Positions 4,934-11,022 of a stretch of DNA of 11,022 nucleotides are shown piece after piece. A model generated the notes under the pieces. That model worked only from the letters and a program-made list of their open reading frames with translations. It did no database searches and was not told where the DNA came from. The translations under genes and the position numbers were made by a program. Positions within the stretch are counted from its first letter, which is position 1, and every line of letters starts with the position of its first letter. This DNA is from Ruminococcus sp. UBA5884. Lineage in GTDB: Bacteria > Bacillota > Clostridia > Oscillospirales > Ruminococcaceae. Where the stretch lies: assembly GCA_002431975.1 (NCBI GenBank), contig DJFA01000008.1:57387-68408 (forward strand). The letters run 5' to 3'.

Positions 4934-7427
4934 ACCAGCTGTGACCCTCCTTTACGTCTGCAACAAGCGGAACACGGAGCTTACAGGCATTTTCCATTTC
5001 ATCATGCAGAATTTTTCCGGCTTTTTCAGCGTCTTCGGGAGAACATTCAACAATCAGTTCGTCATGAACCTGAAGTATAAGATGTGCATCAGGAACAGAT
5101 TCTTTAAGCTTTCTGAATACATTTATCATAGCTTTCTTTATTATATCGGCAGCAGTTCCCTGAATCGGAGTATTCATGGCAATTCTTTCTCCTGAAGCCT
5201 TTATAATTCTGTTTGATGATGAAAGTTCAGGAATATTTCTTCTTCTTCCGAAAAGAGTTGTTACATAGCCGTCAGCTGTTGCTTTTCTGACAGTATCCTT
5301 TATAAATTTCTCAACATCGGGATATCTGCTGAAATACTCGCTGATATAGTGTTTTGCCTCTTTTACGCTTACGTTGATATCCTTTGAGAGTGAATAAGCA
5401 CCTATTCCGTAGATTATTCCGAAATTAACAGCCTTTGCAAAGCTTCTCATTGAAGGAGTAACCATATTTTCATCAACATGGAATACCTTTGCGGCTGTTG
5501 AAGTATGGATATCCGCATTATTGACAAATGCATCAATCATATTGCTGTCATTGCTCATATGAGCCATTATTCTGAGTTCTATCTGGCTGTAATCCGCATC
5601 AAGCAGAATTTTTCCCTCATCAGCAACAAAGAATTTACGCATATTTCTTCCGGTTTCAGTTCTTACGGGGATATTCTGCATATTAGGTTCTGCTGATGAG
5701 ATTCTTCCTGTTCTTGTTTCAGTCTGTCTGAATACTGAATGTATTCTGCCGTCAGGCTTTACGGTTTTAAGCAGTCCCTCAACATAAGTTGAATTAAGCT
5801 TTGTGAACTGTCTGTATTTAAGAATAAGGTCAATTATGGGGTCTTTGTCACGCAGCTGTTCGAGTACTTCCGCACTTGTTGAATATCCGGTTTTGGTTTT
5901 TTTGCTGAAAGGCAGATTCATTTTTTCAAAGAGGATTACTCCGAGCTGTTTCGGTGACTGGATATTAAATTTTTCCCCTGCCATAAAATATATCTGTTCT
6001 TCAATGCCTTCTGTTTCATCTTTAAGCATATCTCCGAATTTTCTGACACCGTCCGCATCAACTTTTATGCCGTAATATTCCATCGAAGCGAGTACTTCTG
6101 TAAACGGTATTTCAATTTTTTCAAGCAGTTCAAGGGAATCCTGTTCACGGAGCATATCATAAAGGCTGCTGCAAAGCGAAGGCAGTGACTGAATATCTGA
6201 AAAATAGGGTATCTCATAAGCACTGCAAAGATTTTCTATTGTATATTCAGACGATGAGGCTTCAAGCAGATATCCGGCAAGTTCTGCATCAAAAATCATA
6301 TTATTGAATGATGAATTATTTTCAATTGCAAACCTAAAGCATTTTTTAGCTGAAAACGTGCGTTTAGGGACAGATGATTCAAAAAATTCAAGTATTTTTT
6401 CAGTATTATCTGTTTTATATACGGTATTTTCAATGATTACGCTTAAAGATGAGCCGTCAAAGAGAAAATCCGCATATTCAGGATTTTCAGGCATTTTCTC
6501 AAAAGGTTTTTCCTCCGGCTTTTCAATCTGTATATTATCATAGTTTCTTTTTGCAGTATTTTCATTTTCAGGGGATATTTCAAGCTTTTCAAGGAGCTTG
6601 TACATTTCAAGTTCTTTAAGCATTTTTCTGATATTTTCGGTATCCATAGGTTTCTGAACCAAATCTTGAATATTTATTTTTAGAGGTACATTTTTAACTA
6701 TTCTTGCAAGCCATCTGCTCTGCTGTGCATCAGTTTTTCCCTCTGAAAGCTTGTTGTATACGGATTTTGTAAGACCTGCATCATCAAGATTGCTGTAAAG
6801 GTTGTCAATTGTATGCCATTTTTTTATAAGAGTCATTGCAGTTTTTTCGCCTATGCCCTTTACTCCTGAGATATTGTCCGAGCTGTCACCCATAAGAGCT
6901 TTCAAATCTATAAGATTTACCGGTTCAAATCCATATACCTCATGAAATTTATCCGTATCATATATAACTGTTTCCTTGTTTCCGACAAGATGAACCGTCA
7001 CATAATCATTGATAAGCTGAAGGCTGTCCTTGTCGCCTGTAAGTATCTCACACTGATTTCCAGTATCGGTGCAGAGTTTTGAAAGAGTTCCCAGTATATC
7101 ATCAGCTTCAAAGCCTTCACATTCTATTATGCGTATTCCCATATATGTCAGGAGTTCCTTTATAAGAGGGAGCTGCATTGCAAGCTCGTCCGGCATACCT
7201 TTTCTGTTAGCCTTGTATGTTTCGACTTTCTGATGTCTGAATGTAGGCTTTCTCATATCAAATGCCACTGCGGTGCAGTCAGGCTTTATATAGTTTAAAT
7301 GCTTGAAGTATATATTCATAAATCCGAATACAGCATTTGTATATACGCCTTTTCTGTTGCTGAGAAGCCTTATGCCGTAAAATGCACGGTTAAGTATGCT
7401 GTTTCCGTCTATTGCAAGTAATTTCAT
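4917..7427 (-). CDS. polA: DNA polymerase I, with degenerate proofreading domain
   Basis: An 836-aa family A polymerase for nick translation, RNA-primer removal and gap repair. Residues 1-290 form the 5'-3' exonuclease (FEN) domain: AIDGNS (5-10), EGFEADD (104-110), TGDKDS (130-135) and the helix-hairpin-helix GDSSDNISGVKGIG (180-193). A charged linker (285-316) follows. Residues about 317-450 are the 3'-5' exonuclease fold, but the DxE metal motif is absent and only an FDAELAGYLL-type remnant (379-388) is seen, so proofreading is probably lost, as in Bacillus-type enzymes. The polymerase domain is intact: motif A DADYSQIELR (610-619, catalytic D612), motif B with R661, K665 and F669 (in RSFAKAVNFG), and motif C VHDE with D789. 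F669 corresponds to E. coli F762. The length is less than E. coli's 928. It starts within the dusB stop (TGATG), with GGTGGA upstream. Confidence 0.97.
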   Translation of the reverse strand: MKLLAIDGNSILNRAFYGIRLLSNRKGVYTNAVFGFMNIYFKHLNYIKPDCTAVAFDMRKPTFRHQKVETYKANRKGMPDELAMQLPLIKELLTYMGIRIIECEGFEADDILGTLSKLCTDTGNQCEILTGDKDSLQLINDYVTVHLVGNKETVIYDTDKFHEVYGFEPVNLIDLKALMGDSSDNISGVKGIGEKTAMTLIKKWHTIDNLYSNLDDAGLTKSVYNKLSEGKTDAQQSRWLARIVKNVPLKINIQDLVQKPMDTENIRKMLKELEMYKLLEKLEISPENENTAKRNYDNIQIEKPEEKPFEKMPENPEYADFLFDGSSLSVIIENTVYKTDNTEKILEFFESSVPKRTFSAKKCFRFAIENNSSFNNMIFDAELAGYLLEASSSEYTIENLCSAYEIPYFSDIQSLPSLCSSLYDMLREQDSLELLEKIEIPFTEVLASMEYYGIKVDADGVRKFGDMLKDETEGIEEQIYFMAGEKFNIQSPKQLGVILFEKMNLPFSKKTKTGYSTSAEVLEQLRDKDPIIDLILKYRQFTKLNSTYVEGLLKTVKPDGRIHSVFRQTETRTGRISSAEPNMQNIPVRTETGRNMRKFFVADEGKILLDADYSQIELRIMAHMSNDSNMIDAFVNNADIHTSTAAKVFHVDENMVTPSMRSFAKAVNFGIIYGIGAYSLSKDINVSVKEAKHYISEYFSRYPDVEKFIKDTVRKATADGYVTTLFGRRRNIPELSSSNRIIKASGERIAMNTPIQGTAADIIKKAMINVFRKLKESVPDAHLILQVHDELIVECSPEDAEKAGKILHDEMENACKLRVPLVADVKEGHSWYDAKG

Positions 7428-8413
7428 CAGTATCCACCATGTTCTTTCTGTAAATTTCTAAAATCCTGAGCAAGCTTTACAGCATCATCATATGATGAAA
7501 GGCTGTAGCATCTTGCACGGAACTGTGCCGCACCATACATTCCGGTCAGATACCATGCAGTATGCTTTCTTGCTTCACGCATTGCAACCTGTTCAGGCTT
7601 GTCAGCAAGGGAAAGTTTTATATGATAAAGCATTGTTTCAAGCCGCTGGTCAAGAGTCGGGGGAACATATTCCTCATTGCTGAAATATGAGCGTATTTCC
7701 TTGAATATCCATGGATTTCCGTAGCTTGCACGGCCTGTCATAACAAGGTCACAGCCTGTATATTCATACATTGCAAGACAGTCATCAAGTGATTTTACAT
7801 CTCCGTTGCCGATAACGGGGATATCAACGCTTTTCTTTACATTTTTTATTATATCCCAGTCAGCTTTTCCGCTGTAATACTGATTTCTTGTGCGGCCGTG
7901 AACGGCAACTGCATCAGCACCGGCAAGCTGCATGGCTTCTGCGAACTGCGGAGCATTTATATTATCCTCGTCCCAGCCGGAGCGTATTTTCACCGTTACC
8001 GGAACATCTGATACTGATTTTACAGCCTTTACTATCTCTGCGGCAAGAACGCTGTCCTTCATAAGAGCAGAACCTGCACCGTTTCCGGCTACTTTAGGCA
8101 CAGGACAGCCCATATTTATATCTATCATATCCGGTCTGAATGCAAGGCATATTTTTGCAGCCTTTGCCATAAATTCAGGCTCGCTCCCGAATATCTGAAG
8201 ACTGCATGGTCTTTCTCCCGAATCGATTCTGCAAAGCTGTTCTGTTTTTTTATCATTATAGCACAAGCCTTTTGCTGAAATCATTTCGCTGACGGTAAAA
8301 GCTGCACCATACTGACGGCATAAAAGCCTGTATGCACGGTCTGCGACTCCTGCCATCGGAGCAAGACAGGCTGTTTTTTCTATTCTTACATTTCCTATAC
8401 TGATATATTCCAT
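7427..8413 (-). CDS. dusB: tRNA-dihydrouridine synthase, DusB/Nifr3 type
   Basis: A 328-aa FMN-dependent TIM-barrel enzyme that reduces uridines in the tRNA D-loop to dihydrouridine using NAD(P)H. Visible motifs, numbered from the chosen start, are LAPMAGVADRAYR (17-29), SLQIFGSEP (71-79), DINMGCPVPKV (98-108) with catalytic C103, GSALMKD, VKIRSGWD (140-147), AVHGRTRNQYYSGKADW, IGNGDV, and the FMN-phosphate-binding MTGRASYGNPW. The C-terminal helical domain is complete. An in-frame GTG at 8422 is possible, but the AAAGGTG ribosome site overlaps it and lies about 6 nt before ATG 8413, so I chose 8413. It is the first gene of the leftward operon, about 30 nt from the predicted transcription start, and shares one base with polA (TGATG). 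In several Gram-positives dus is cotranscribed with genes for translation factors, consistent with this setting. Confidence 0.93.
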   Translation of the reverse strand: MEYISIGNVRIEKTACLAPMAGVADRAYRLLCRQYGAAFTVSEMISAKGLCYNDKKTEQLCRIDSGERPCSLQIFGSEPEFMAKAAKICLAFRPDMIDINMGCPVPKVAGNGAGSALMKDSVLAAEIVKAVKSVSDVPVTVKIRSGWDEDNINAPQFAEAMQLAGADAVAVHGRTRNQYYSGKADWDIIKNVKKSVDIPVIGNGDVKSLDDCLAMYEYTGCDLVMTGRASYGNPWIFKEIRSYFSNEEYVPPTLDQRLETMLYHIKLSLADKPEQVAMREARKHTAWYLTGMYGAAQFRARCYSLSSYDDAVKLAQDFRNLQKEHGGY

Positions 8414-8450
8414 AGAATGCACCTTTATTTTTTATTTTTTCTATTTATAT

Positions 8451-8479
8451 ATTTTAACATAATCCATAATATTAATCAA
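8451..8479 (-). promoter_or_regulatory. Promoter of the dusB-polA-rimI-tsaD-zinc ribbon-TPM operon
   Basis: Read on the minus strand, TTGATT (8479-8474), a 17-bp spacer, and TAAAAT (8456-8451). The spacer ends TGT, which gives an extended -10 (TGTTAAAAT). The start would fall near 8444, with a leader of about 30 nt before ATG 8413. No other promoter of this quality is seen in the short gaps of the operon, so it may serve all seven genes. Confidence 0.7.
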
Positions 8480-8585
8480 TTTAAAAATAATGAATTTTTC
8501 GTTTATTCTACGCTCCTGCAAAATATGAAAAATTTTTTATTTTTAATCATAAATCTACATATAATGCCATATTTTTTTAATATTG

Positions 8586-8614
8586 TTGACAAAACAACTC
8601 TTATATGTTATTAT
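8586..8614 (+). promoter_or_regulatory. Strong sigma-A type promoter with extended -10, rightward
   Basis: A consensus TTGACA (8586-8591), exactly 17 bp, then TATTAT (8609-8614), preceded by TGT for an extended -10. Transcription would start near 8621, about 15 bp before repeat copy B, and reach the ATG at 8818 after a leader of roughly 200 nt containing the whole repeat. Confidence 0.82.
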
Positions 8615-8635
8615 ATAGATAATAAAGTAATAAAA

Positions 8636-8790
8636 TAACGCCAATTCGATGGATTTTTTATGTAGGGGCGACCATTGGTCGCCCGCTTGAAATTGTGGTG
8701 AATCTAACGGGCGACCGATGGTCGCCCCTACAAGATATAATGAAAATCCCATATTTTCAATTATAAAATTTTGTTATTGAATTTGCGTTA
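8636..8790. repeat. Palindromic dispersed repeat, copy B (MITE/REP-like)
   Basis: The left end TAACGCCAATTCGATGGATT and right end (GAATTTGCGTTA at 8779-8790) are inverted relatives of each other and of copy A. The left arm 8662-8685 and right arm 8708-8731 are complementary over 24 positions with one T/G pair, which is a G-U wobble in RNA. Each arm is also self-complementary through GGGCGACC...GGTCGCCC, so it can fold as one long hairpin or two short ones. The loop between arms is 22 bp. The right flank holds about 30 bp of AT-rich sequence absent from copy A. There is no coding capacity; the apparent leftward reading frame through it is an artefact of the repeat. Confidence 0.85.
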
Positions 8791-8817
8791 AAATGACATT
8801 TACAGGGGGATTTAATC

Positions 8818-9105
8818 ATGCAGTGTCCAAATTGCGGAACACAAATCAACGAAAACAACAGTGCAGAGTATAAGCCGATAAGTATGTGGGGATATTTCGG
8901 ATATGAAATACTTTTCAGCATTCCTATAATAGGCTTTGTTCTGCTTATAATATTCTCATTTGGCGGAACACCTAATAAGAATCTTAGAAATTTTGCAAGG
9001 TCATATTTCTGCTTTGTAATTTTGCTTGTTGCTGTTGGCATAATAATTGCTGTATTATTCGGCGGCTCACTGGCAGCAATGTCAGCAAGTCAGGGTATGT
9101 ATTGA
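8818..9105 (+). CDS. Small CxxC zinc-ribbon-like two-span membrane protein
   Basis: A 95-aa protein. It begins MQCPNCGTQI, half a zinc ribbon (C3, C6); no second CxxC is present, so metal would need a dimer or a partner. Two hydrophobic spans follow at about 27-48 and 62-82, separated by FGGTPNKNLRNFARSYF. That NKNLRNFAR segment recurs in small zinc-ribbon membrane proteins of Clostridia. The function is unknown. AGGGGGA lies 7 nt before the ATG. The gene is monocistronic: a strong promoter at 8586 with repeat copy B in the leader, and a terminator directly after. The predicted topology places both ends on the same side of the membrane. Confidence 0.75.
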   Translation: MQCPNCGTQINENNSAEYKPISMWGYFGYEILFSIPIIGFVLLIIFSFGGTPNKNLRNFARSYFCFVILLVAVGIIIAVLFGGSLAAMSASQGMY

Positions 9106-9115
9106 TAATATCTTG

Positions 9116-9157
9116 AAAAAGCACTCTGCTTATTATAAAAAGGCAGAGTGTTTTTTT
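9116..9157 (+). terminator. Intrinsic terminator after the 95-aa membrane protein gene
   Basis: CACTCTGC (9122-9129) pairs with GCAGAGTG (9143-9150), extended outward by a G-U pair (9121/9151) and A-T pairs from the flanking A and T runs. Seven T follow at 9151-9157. It starts 10 nt after the TGA... stop region of the upstream gene and isolates it from the next promoter. Confidence 0.9.
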
Positions 9158-9171
9158 ATTTTCTTTTACTC

Positions 9172-9199
9172 TTGAAAAAAATTTATAATATGTTATAAT
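9172..9199 (+). promoter_or_regulatory. Promoter of the small membrane protein-proS operon
   Basis: TTGAAA (9172-9177), a 16-bp spacer ending TGT, then a perfect TATAAT (9194-9199). The start is near 9206, and the leader is only about 30 nt, which is too short for a T-box. A short inverted repeat TGTAC-AAG-GTACA (9199-9211) overlaps the start point and could be an operator, but it is only 5 bp per arm. Confidence 0.82.
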
Positions 9200-9235
9200 G
9201 TACAAGGTACACTGATTTTTTCAGGAGGGATATTT

Positions 9236-9493
9236 ATGAATGAAAATGTTATGACAGCTCTGAAATTCGCAGGAGCTATGCTCGCTCTGCTTATGCTGAT
9301 ATTTGTTATCGCAGTGCTGACTCCTAAAATTTCAGCTGTTATCGACAGGCTGATTTCAAAAATCGCAAAAAAGGATAAATCAATCGATTTCAATGATGAC
9401 GGCAATATCTATAAGGTAAGAGGCGTTTATGACGTATCTGCTGAAAAAACTTCAAATAATAACGGAGATGATGACAATGGCAAAAAACAATAA
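9236..9493 (+). CDS. Small single-span membrane protein of unknown function
   Basis: An 85-aa protein I do not recognise. Residues 1-7 are followed by a hydrophobic span (about 8-28, KFAGAMLALLMLIFVIAVL), an amphipathic basic helix (31-48, KISAVIDRLISKIAKKDK), then an acidic and polar tail containing IYKVRGVYDVSAEK (58-71) and an Asn/Asp/Lys-rich end. The layout suggests an N-out, C-in anchor with a cytoplasmic tail. AGGAGGG lies 5-6 nt before the ATG, and the promoter is about 30 nt away, so expression is likely. Its last 17 nt overlap the start of proS in another frame, and the proS ribosome site lies inside it, which suggests translational coupling. There is no evidence that it acts in aminoacylation. 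Confidence 0.75.
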   Translation: MNENVMTALKFAGAMLALLMLIFVIAVLTPKISAVIDRLISKIAKKDKSIDFNDDGNIYKVRGVYDVSAEKTSNNNGDDDNGKKQ

Positions 9494-10922
9494 GAAACTT
9501 GTTGAGGAAATCACATCAATGGACGAGGATTTCGCAAAATGGTATACCGATATATGCAAAAAAGCAGAACTTATCGAATATACAAGCGTTAAAGGCTGTA
9601 TGGTTATCCGTCCTTACGGATATGCTATATGGGAAAATATCCAGCATATAATGGACGGTATGTTCAAGGCAACCGGTCATGAAAATGTATGTATGCCTAT
9701 GTTTATTCCTGAAAGCCTCCTGCAAAAGGAAAAAGACCATGTTGAGGGATTTGCTCCTGAGGTTGCATGGGTAACATACGGCGGTACTGAAAAGCTTGAG
9801 GAAAGACTCTGTGTCCGTCCTACTTCAGAAACTCTTTTCTGTGAGCATTATGCAAATATAATCCATTCATACAGAGATTTGCCAAAACTCTATAATCAGT
9901 GGGTAAGCGTTGTAAGATGGGAAAAAACTACACGTCCTTTCCTGCGTTCAAGAGAATTTCTGTGGCAGGAGGGTCATACTATCCATGCTACTGCACAGGA
10001 AGCAATTGAAGAAACTGAAAGAATGCTTAATGTTTATGCTGATTTCTGCAAGGACGCTCTTGCAATGCCTGTTGTAAAGGGAGCTAAAACTGAAAGCGAC
10101 AAATTTGCCGGTGCGGAAACAACTTATGCAATAGAGGCTCTTATGCATGACGGAAAAGCTTTGCAGGCAGGTACTTCACATTATTTCGGTGACGGATTTG
10201 CAAAGGCTTTCGGCATTGAATACACTGACAAAGAAAACAAGAGGGTAAATCCTTTCCAGACATCATGGGGTACTACAACTCGTCTTATTGGTGCAGTTAT
10301 AATGACTCACGGCGACAATAACGGTCTTGTTCTTCCTCCGGCTGTAGCTCCGGTTCAGGCTGTTATCGTTCCTGTTGCACAGCATAAGGAAGGCGTTCTT
10401 GAAAAAGCCGCTGAACTCAAAGACAGACTCGCAAAAGCCGGTATCCGTGTAAAGCTTGATGACAGTGACAATTCTCCTGGCTGGAAATTCGCTCAGTATG
10501 AAATGAAAGGCGTTCCTGTAAGAGTTGAAATAGGCCCTAAGGATATTGAAAATAATCAGTGTGTAATGGTTACACGCCATAACAATGAAAAAACTATAGT
10601 TTCACTTGATGAACTTGAATCAGCAGCTGCTTCAAAGCTTAAAGAAGTTCATGACGGTCTTTACAATAAGGCTCTTGAAAACCTCGAAAGAAGAACATAT
10701 GACTGTACAAGCATTGACGAAATCATAAACACTCTCAATGAAAAGGGTGACGGATTTATCAGAGCCATGTGGTGCGGCGATGAAGCCTGTGAAGATGAAG
10801 TAAAGGAAAAGACAGGTGCAGGTTCAAGATGTATTCCTTTTGAACAGAAAGTTATTTCAGATAAATGCGTATGCTGCGGAAAACCTGCCAAGAAACTCGT
10901 TTACTGGGGCAGAGCATATTAA
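9477..10922 (+). CDS. proS: Prolyl-tRNA synthetase, short eukaryote/archaea-type
   Basis: A 481-aa class II synthetase that charges tRNA-Pro with proline in the cytoplasm. Motif 2 is in the region LCVRPTSETLFCEHY (111-125) and VRWEKTTRPFLRSREFLWQE (146-165). Motif 3 is HGDNNGLVLPP (278-288). The anticodon-binding domain follows from about 292. The C-terminus has the zinc-binding domain of the short type, with Cys433, Cys438 and the cluster 464-467, and ends in a conserved Tyr (WGRAY). The YbaK-like editing insertion of the long bacterial enzyme is absent. I chose ATG 9477 because GGAG (9464-9467) is 9 nt upstream and the protein then has the usual length; an upstream in-frame ATG at 9429 lacks a site. 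It is the second gene after the 85-aa membrane protein and is followed by a terminator. Confidence 0.96.
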   Translation: MAKNNKKLVEEITSMDEDFAKWYTDICKKAELIEYTSVKGCMVIRPYGYAIWENIQHIMDGMFKATGHENVCMPMFIPESLLQKEKDHVEGFAPEVAWVTYGGTEKLEERLCVRPTSETLFCEHYANIIHSYRDLPKLYNQWVSVVRWEKTTRPFLRSREFLWQEGHTIHATAQEAIEETERMLNVYADFCKDALAMPVVKGAKTESDKFAGAETTYAIEALMHDGKALQAGTSHYFGDGFAKAFGIEYTDKENKRVNPFQTSWGTTTRLIGAVIMTHGDNNGLVLPPAVAPVQAVIVPVAQHKEGVLEKAAELKDRLAKAGIRVKLDDSDNSPGWKFAQYEMKGVPVRVEIGPKDIENNQCVMVTRHNNEKTIVSLDELESAAASKLKEVHDGLYNKALENLERRTYDCTSIDEIINTLNEKGDGFIRAMWCGDEACEDEVKEKTGAGSRCIPFEQKVISDKCVCCGKPAKKLVYWGRAY

Positions 10923-10952
10923 TCAACCATTGGTTTTCTATACAGTAATTAT

Positions 10953-10993
10953 AAAAAGATGGTCATTGATAATTTTTCAGTGACCATCTTTTT
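10953..10993 (+). terminator. Intrinsic terminator of proS
   Basis: A perfect 13-bp stem: 10953-10965 pairs with 10981-10993, with a 15-nt loop and a closing T5 (10989-10993) opposite A5. It begins 30 nt after the proS stop. The symmetric A and T runs could let it act in both directions. Confidence 0.9.
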
Positions 10994-10997
10994 ATGT

Positions 10998-11022
10998 TAA
11001 TGCCAATTCGACAACAAAATTT
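10998..11022. repeat. Probable left end of a third palindromic repeat copy (cut by window edge)
   Basis: TAATGCCAATTCGA at 10998-11011 matches the left end of copy B (TAACGCCAATTCGA) at 13 of 14 positions. It then diverges, and the arms would lie beyond the window. As with copy A, it starts within a few bases of a terminator T tract. The short match makes this tentative. Confidence 0.5.

Larger units (their letters stand above)
8414..8817. other. 404-bp divergent intergenic region
   Basis: No credible gene. It holds the leftward promoter of the dusB operon (8451-8479), about 100 bp of very AT-rich spacer without visible structure, a rightward promoter (8586-8614), palindromic repeat copy B (8636-8790), and the ribosome site AGGGGGA (8804-8810) of the next gene. 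Between the repeat and the gene I see no second -35/-10 pair, so the repeat appears to lie in the transcribed leader. Confidence 0.75.

Noticed and set aside
8414..8422. GTG start for dusB at 8422
   Set aside because: The GTG forms part of the AAAGGTG ribosome site for ATG 8413; no other site lies upstream of it.
8417..8638. Rightward 73-aa Phe/Ile/Asn-rich frame in the divergent region
   Set aside because: Low-complexity translation of AT-rich DNA. It overlaps both predicted promoters and has no Shine-Dalgarno site.
8736..8741. TATAAT inside the right flank of repeat copy B as a second promoter for the 8818 gene
   Set aside because: No -35-like hexamer lies 16-18 bp upstream (the GC-rich arm is there), and there is no TGN extension.
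8555..8752. Leftward 65-aa reading frame containing VGATIGRP
   Set aside because: It is a translation of repeat copy B. Frames reading VGATIGRP are a common annotation artefact of GTAGGGGCGACC repeats; there is no ribosome site, and the remainder reads AT-rich intergenic DNA.
8757..9041. Leftward 94-aa frame antisense to the small zinc-ribbon gene
   Set aside because: The sense strand has a ribosome site, promoter, terminator and a recognisable protein pattern; the antisense frame has none.
9200..9235. T-box or other riboswitch for proS
   Set aside because: The predicted leader is only about 30 nt, with room for neither specifier stem nor antiterminator.
9429..9476. Upstream ATG start for proS
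   Set aside because: It would add 16 residues with no ribosome site and no match to family length; GGAG is well placed for ATG 9477.

Overview
The window looks like a chromosomal segment of a low-GC, Gram-positive anaerobe of the Clostridia, most probably a Ruminococcus-like member of the Oscillospiraceae. The grounds are AT-rich DNA with strong purine-rich Shine-Dalgarno sites, a DUF4358 lipoprotein-type gene, a short eukaryote/archaea-type prolyl-tRNA synthetase, small zinc-ribbon membrane proteins, and dispersed GTAGGGGCGACC-type palindromic repeats. The genus is an inference; no rRNA or other marker is present to settle it.

Layout. Bases 1-510 (+) hold the 3' end of a DUF4358 gene cut by the window edge. 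Bases 511-986 carry no gene but are dense in structure: a perfect 21-bp inverted repeat, eight helically phased TTCAACA words, a possible promoter, an intrinsic terminator, and a palindromic repeat element (copy A). Bases 987-8413 (-) form one tightly packed seven-gene operon read right to left: dusB, polA, rimI, tsaD, then a three-gene module of a triple zinc-ribbon protein with an SPFH-like N-terminus, a TFIIB-type zinc-ribbon membrane protein, and a TPM-domain membrane protein. A single good promoter lies upstream of dusB. Neighbouring genes overlap by 1, 17, 7 and 4 nt or are separated by 14 and 20 nt.

Bases 8414-8817 are a divergent intergenic region with back-to-back promoters; the rightward one is separated from its gene by repeat copy B. 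Rightward genes follow: a 95-aa CxxC two-helix membrane protein with its own terminator (8818-9105), then a promoter, an 85-aa single-span membrane protein (9236-9493) and proS (9477-10922), which overlap by 17 nt and end at a strong terminator. The start of a probable third repeat copy lies at the right edge.

Function. Most genes are housekeeping: tRNA dihydrouridylation (DusB), DNA repair and Okazaki processing (PolA), ribosomal-protein acetylation (RimI), tRNA t6A modification (TsaD) and tRNA-Pro charging (ProS). The less understood parts are the zinc-ribbon/TPM module at the end of the operon, the structured 511-761 region, and the repeats lying just after terminators or inside a 5' leader. 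I found no clear new defence or mobile system.
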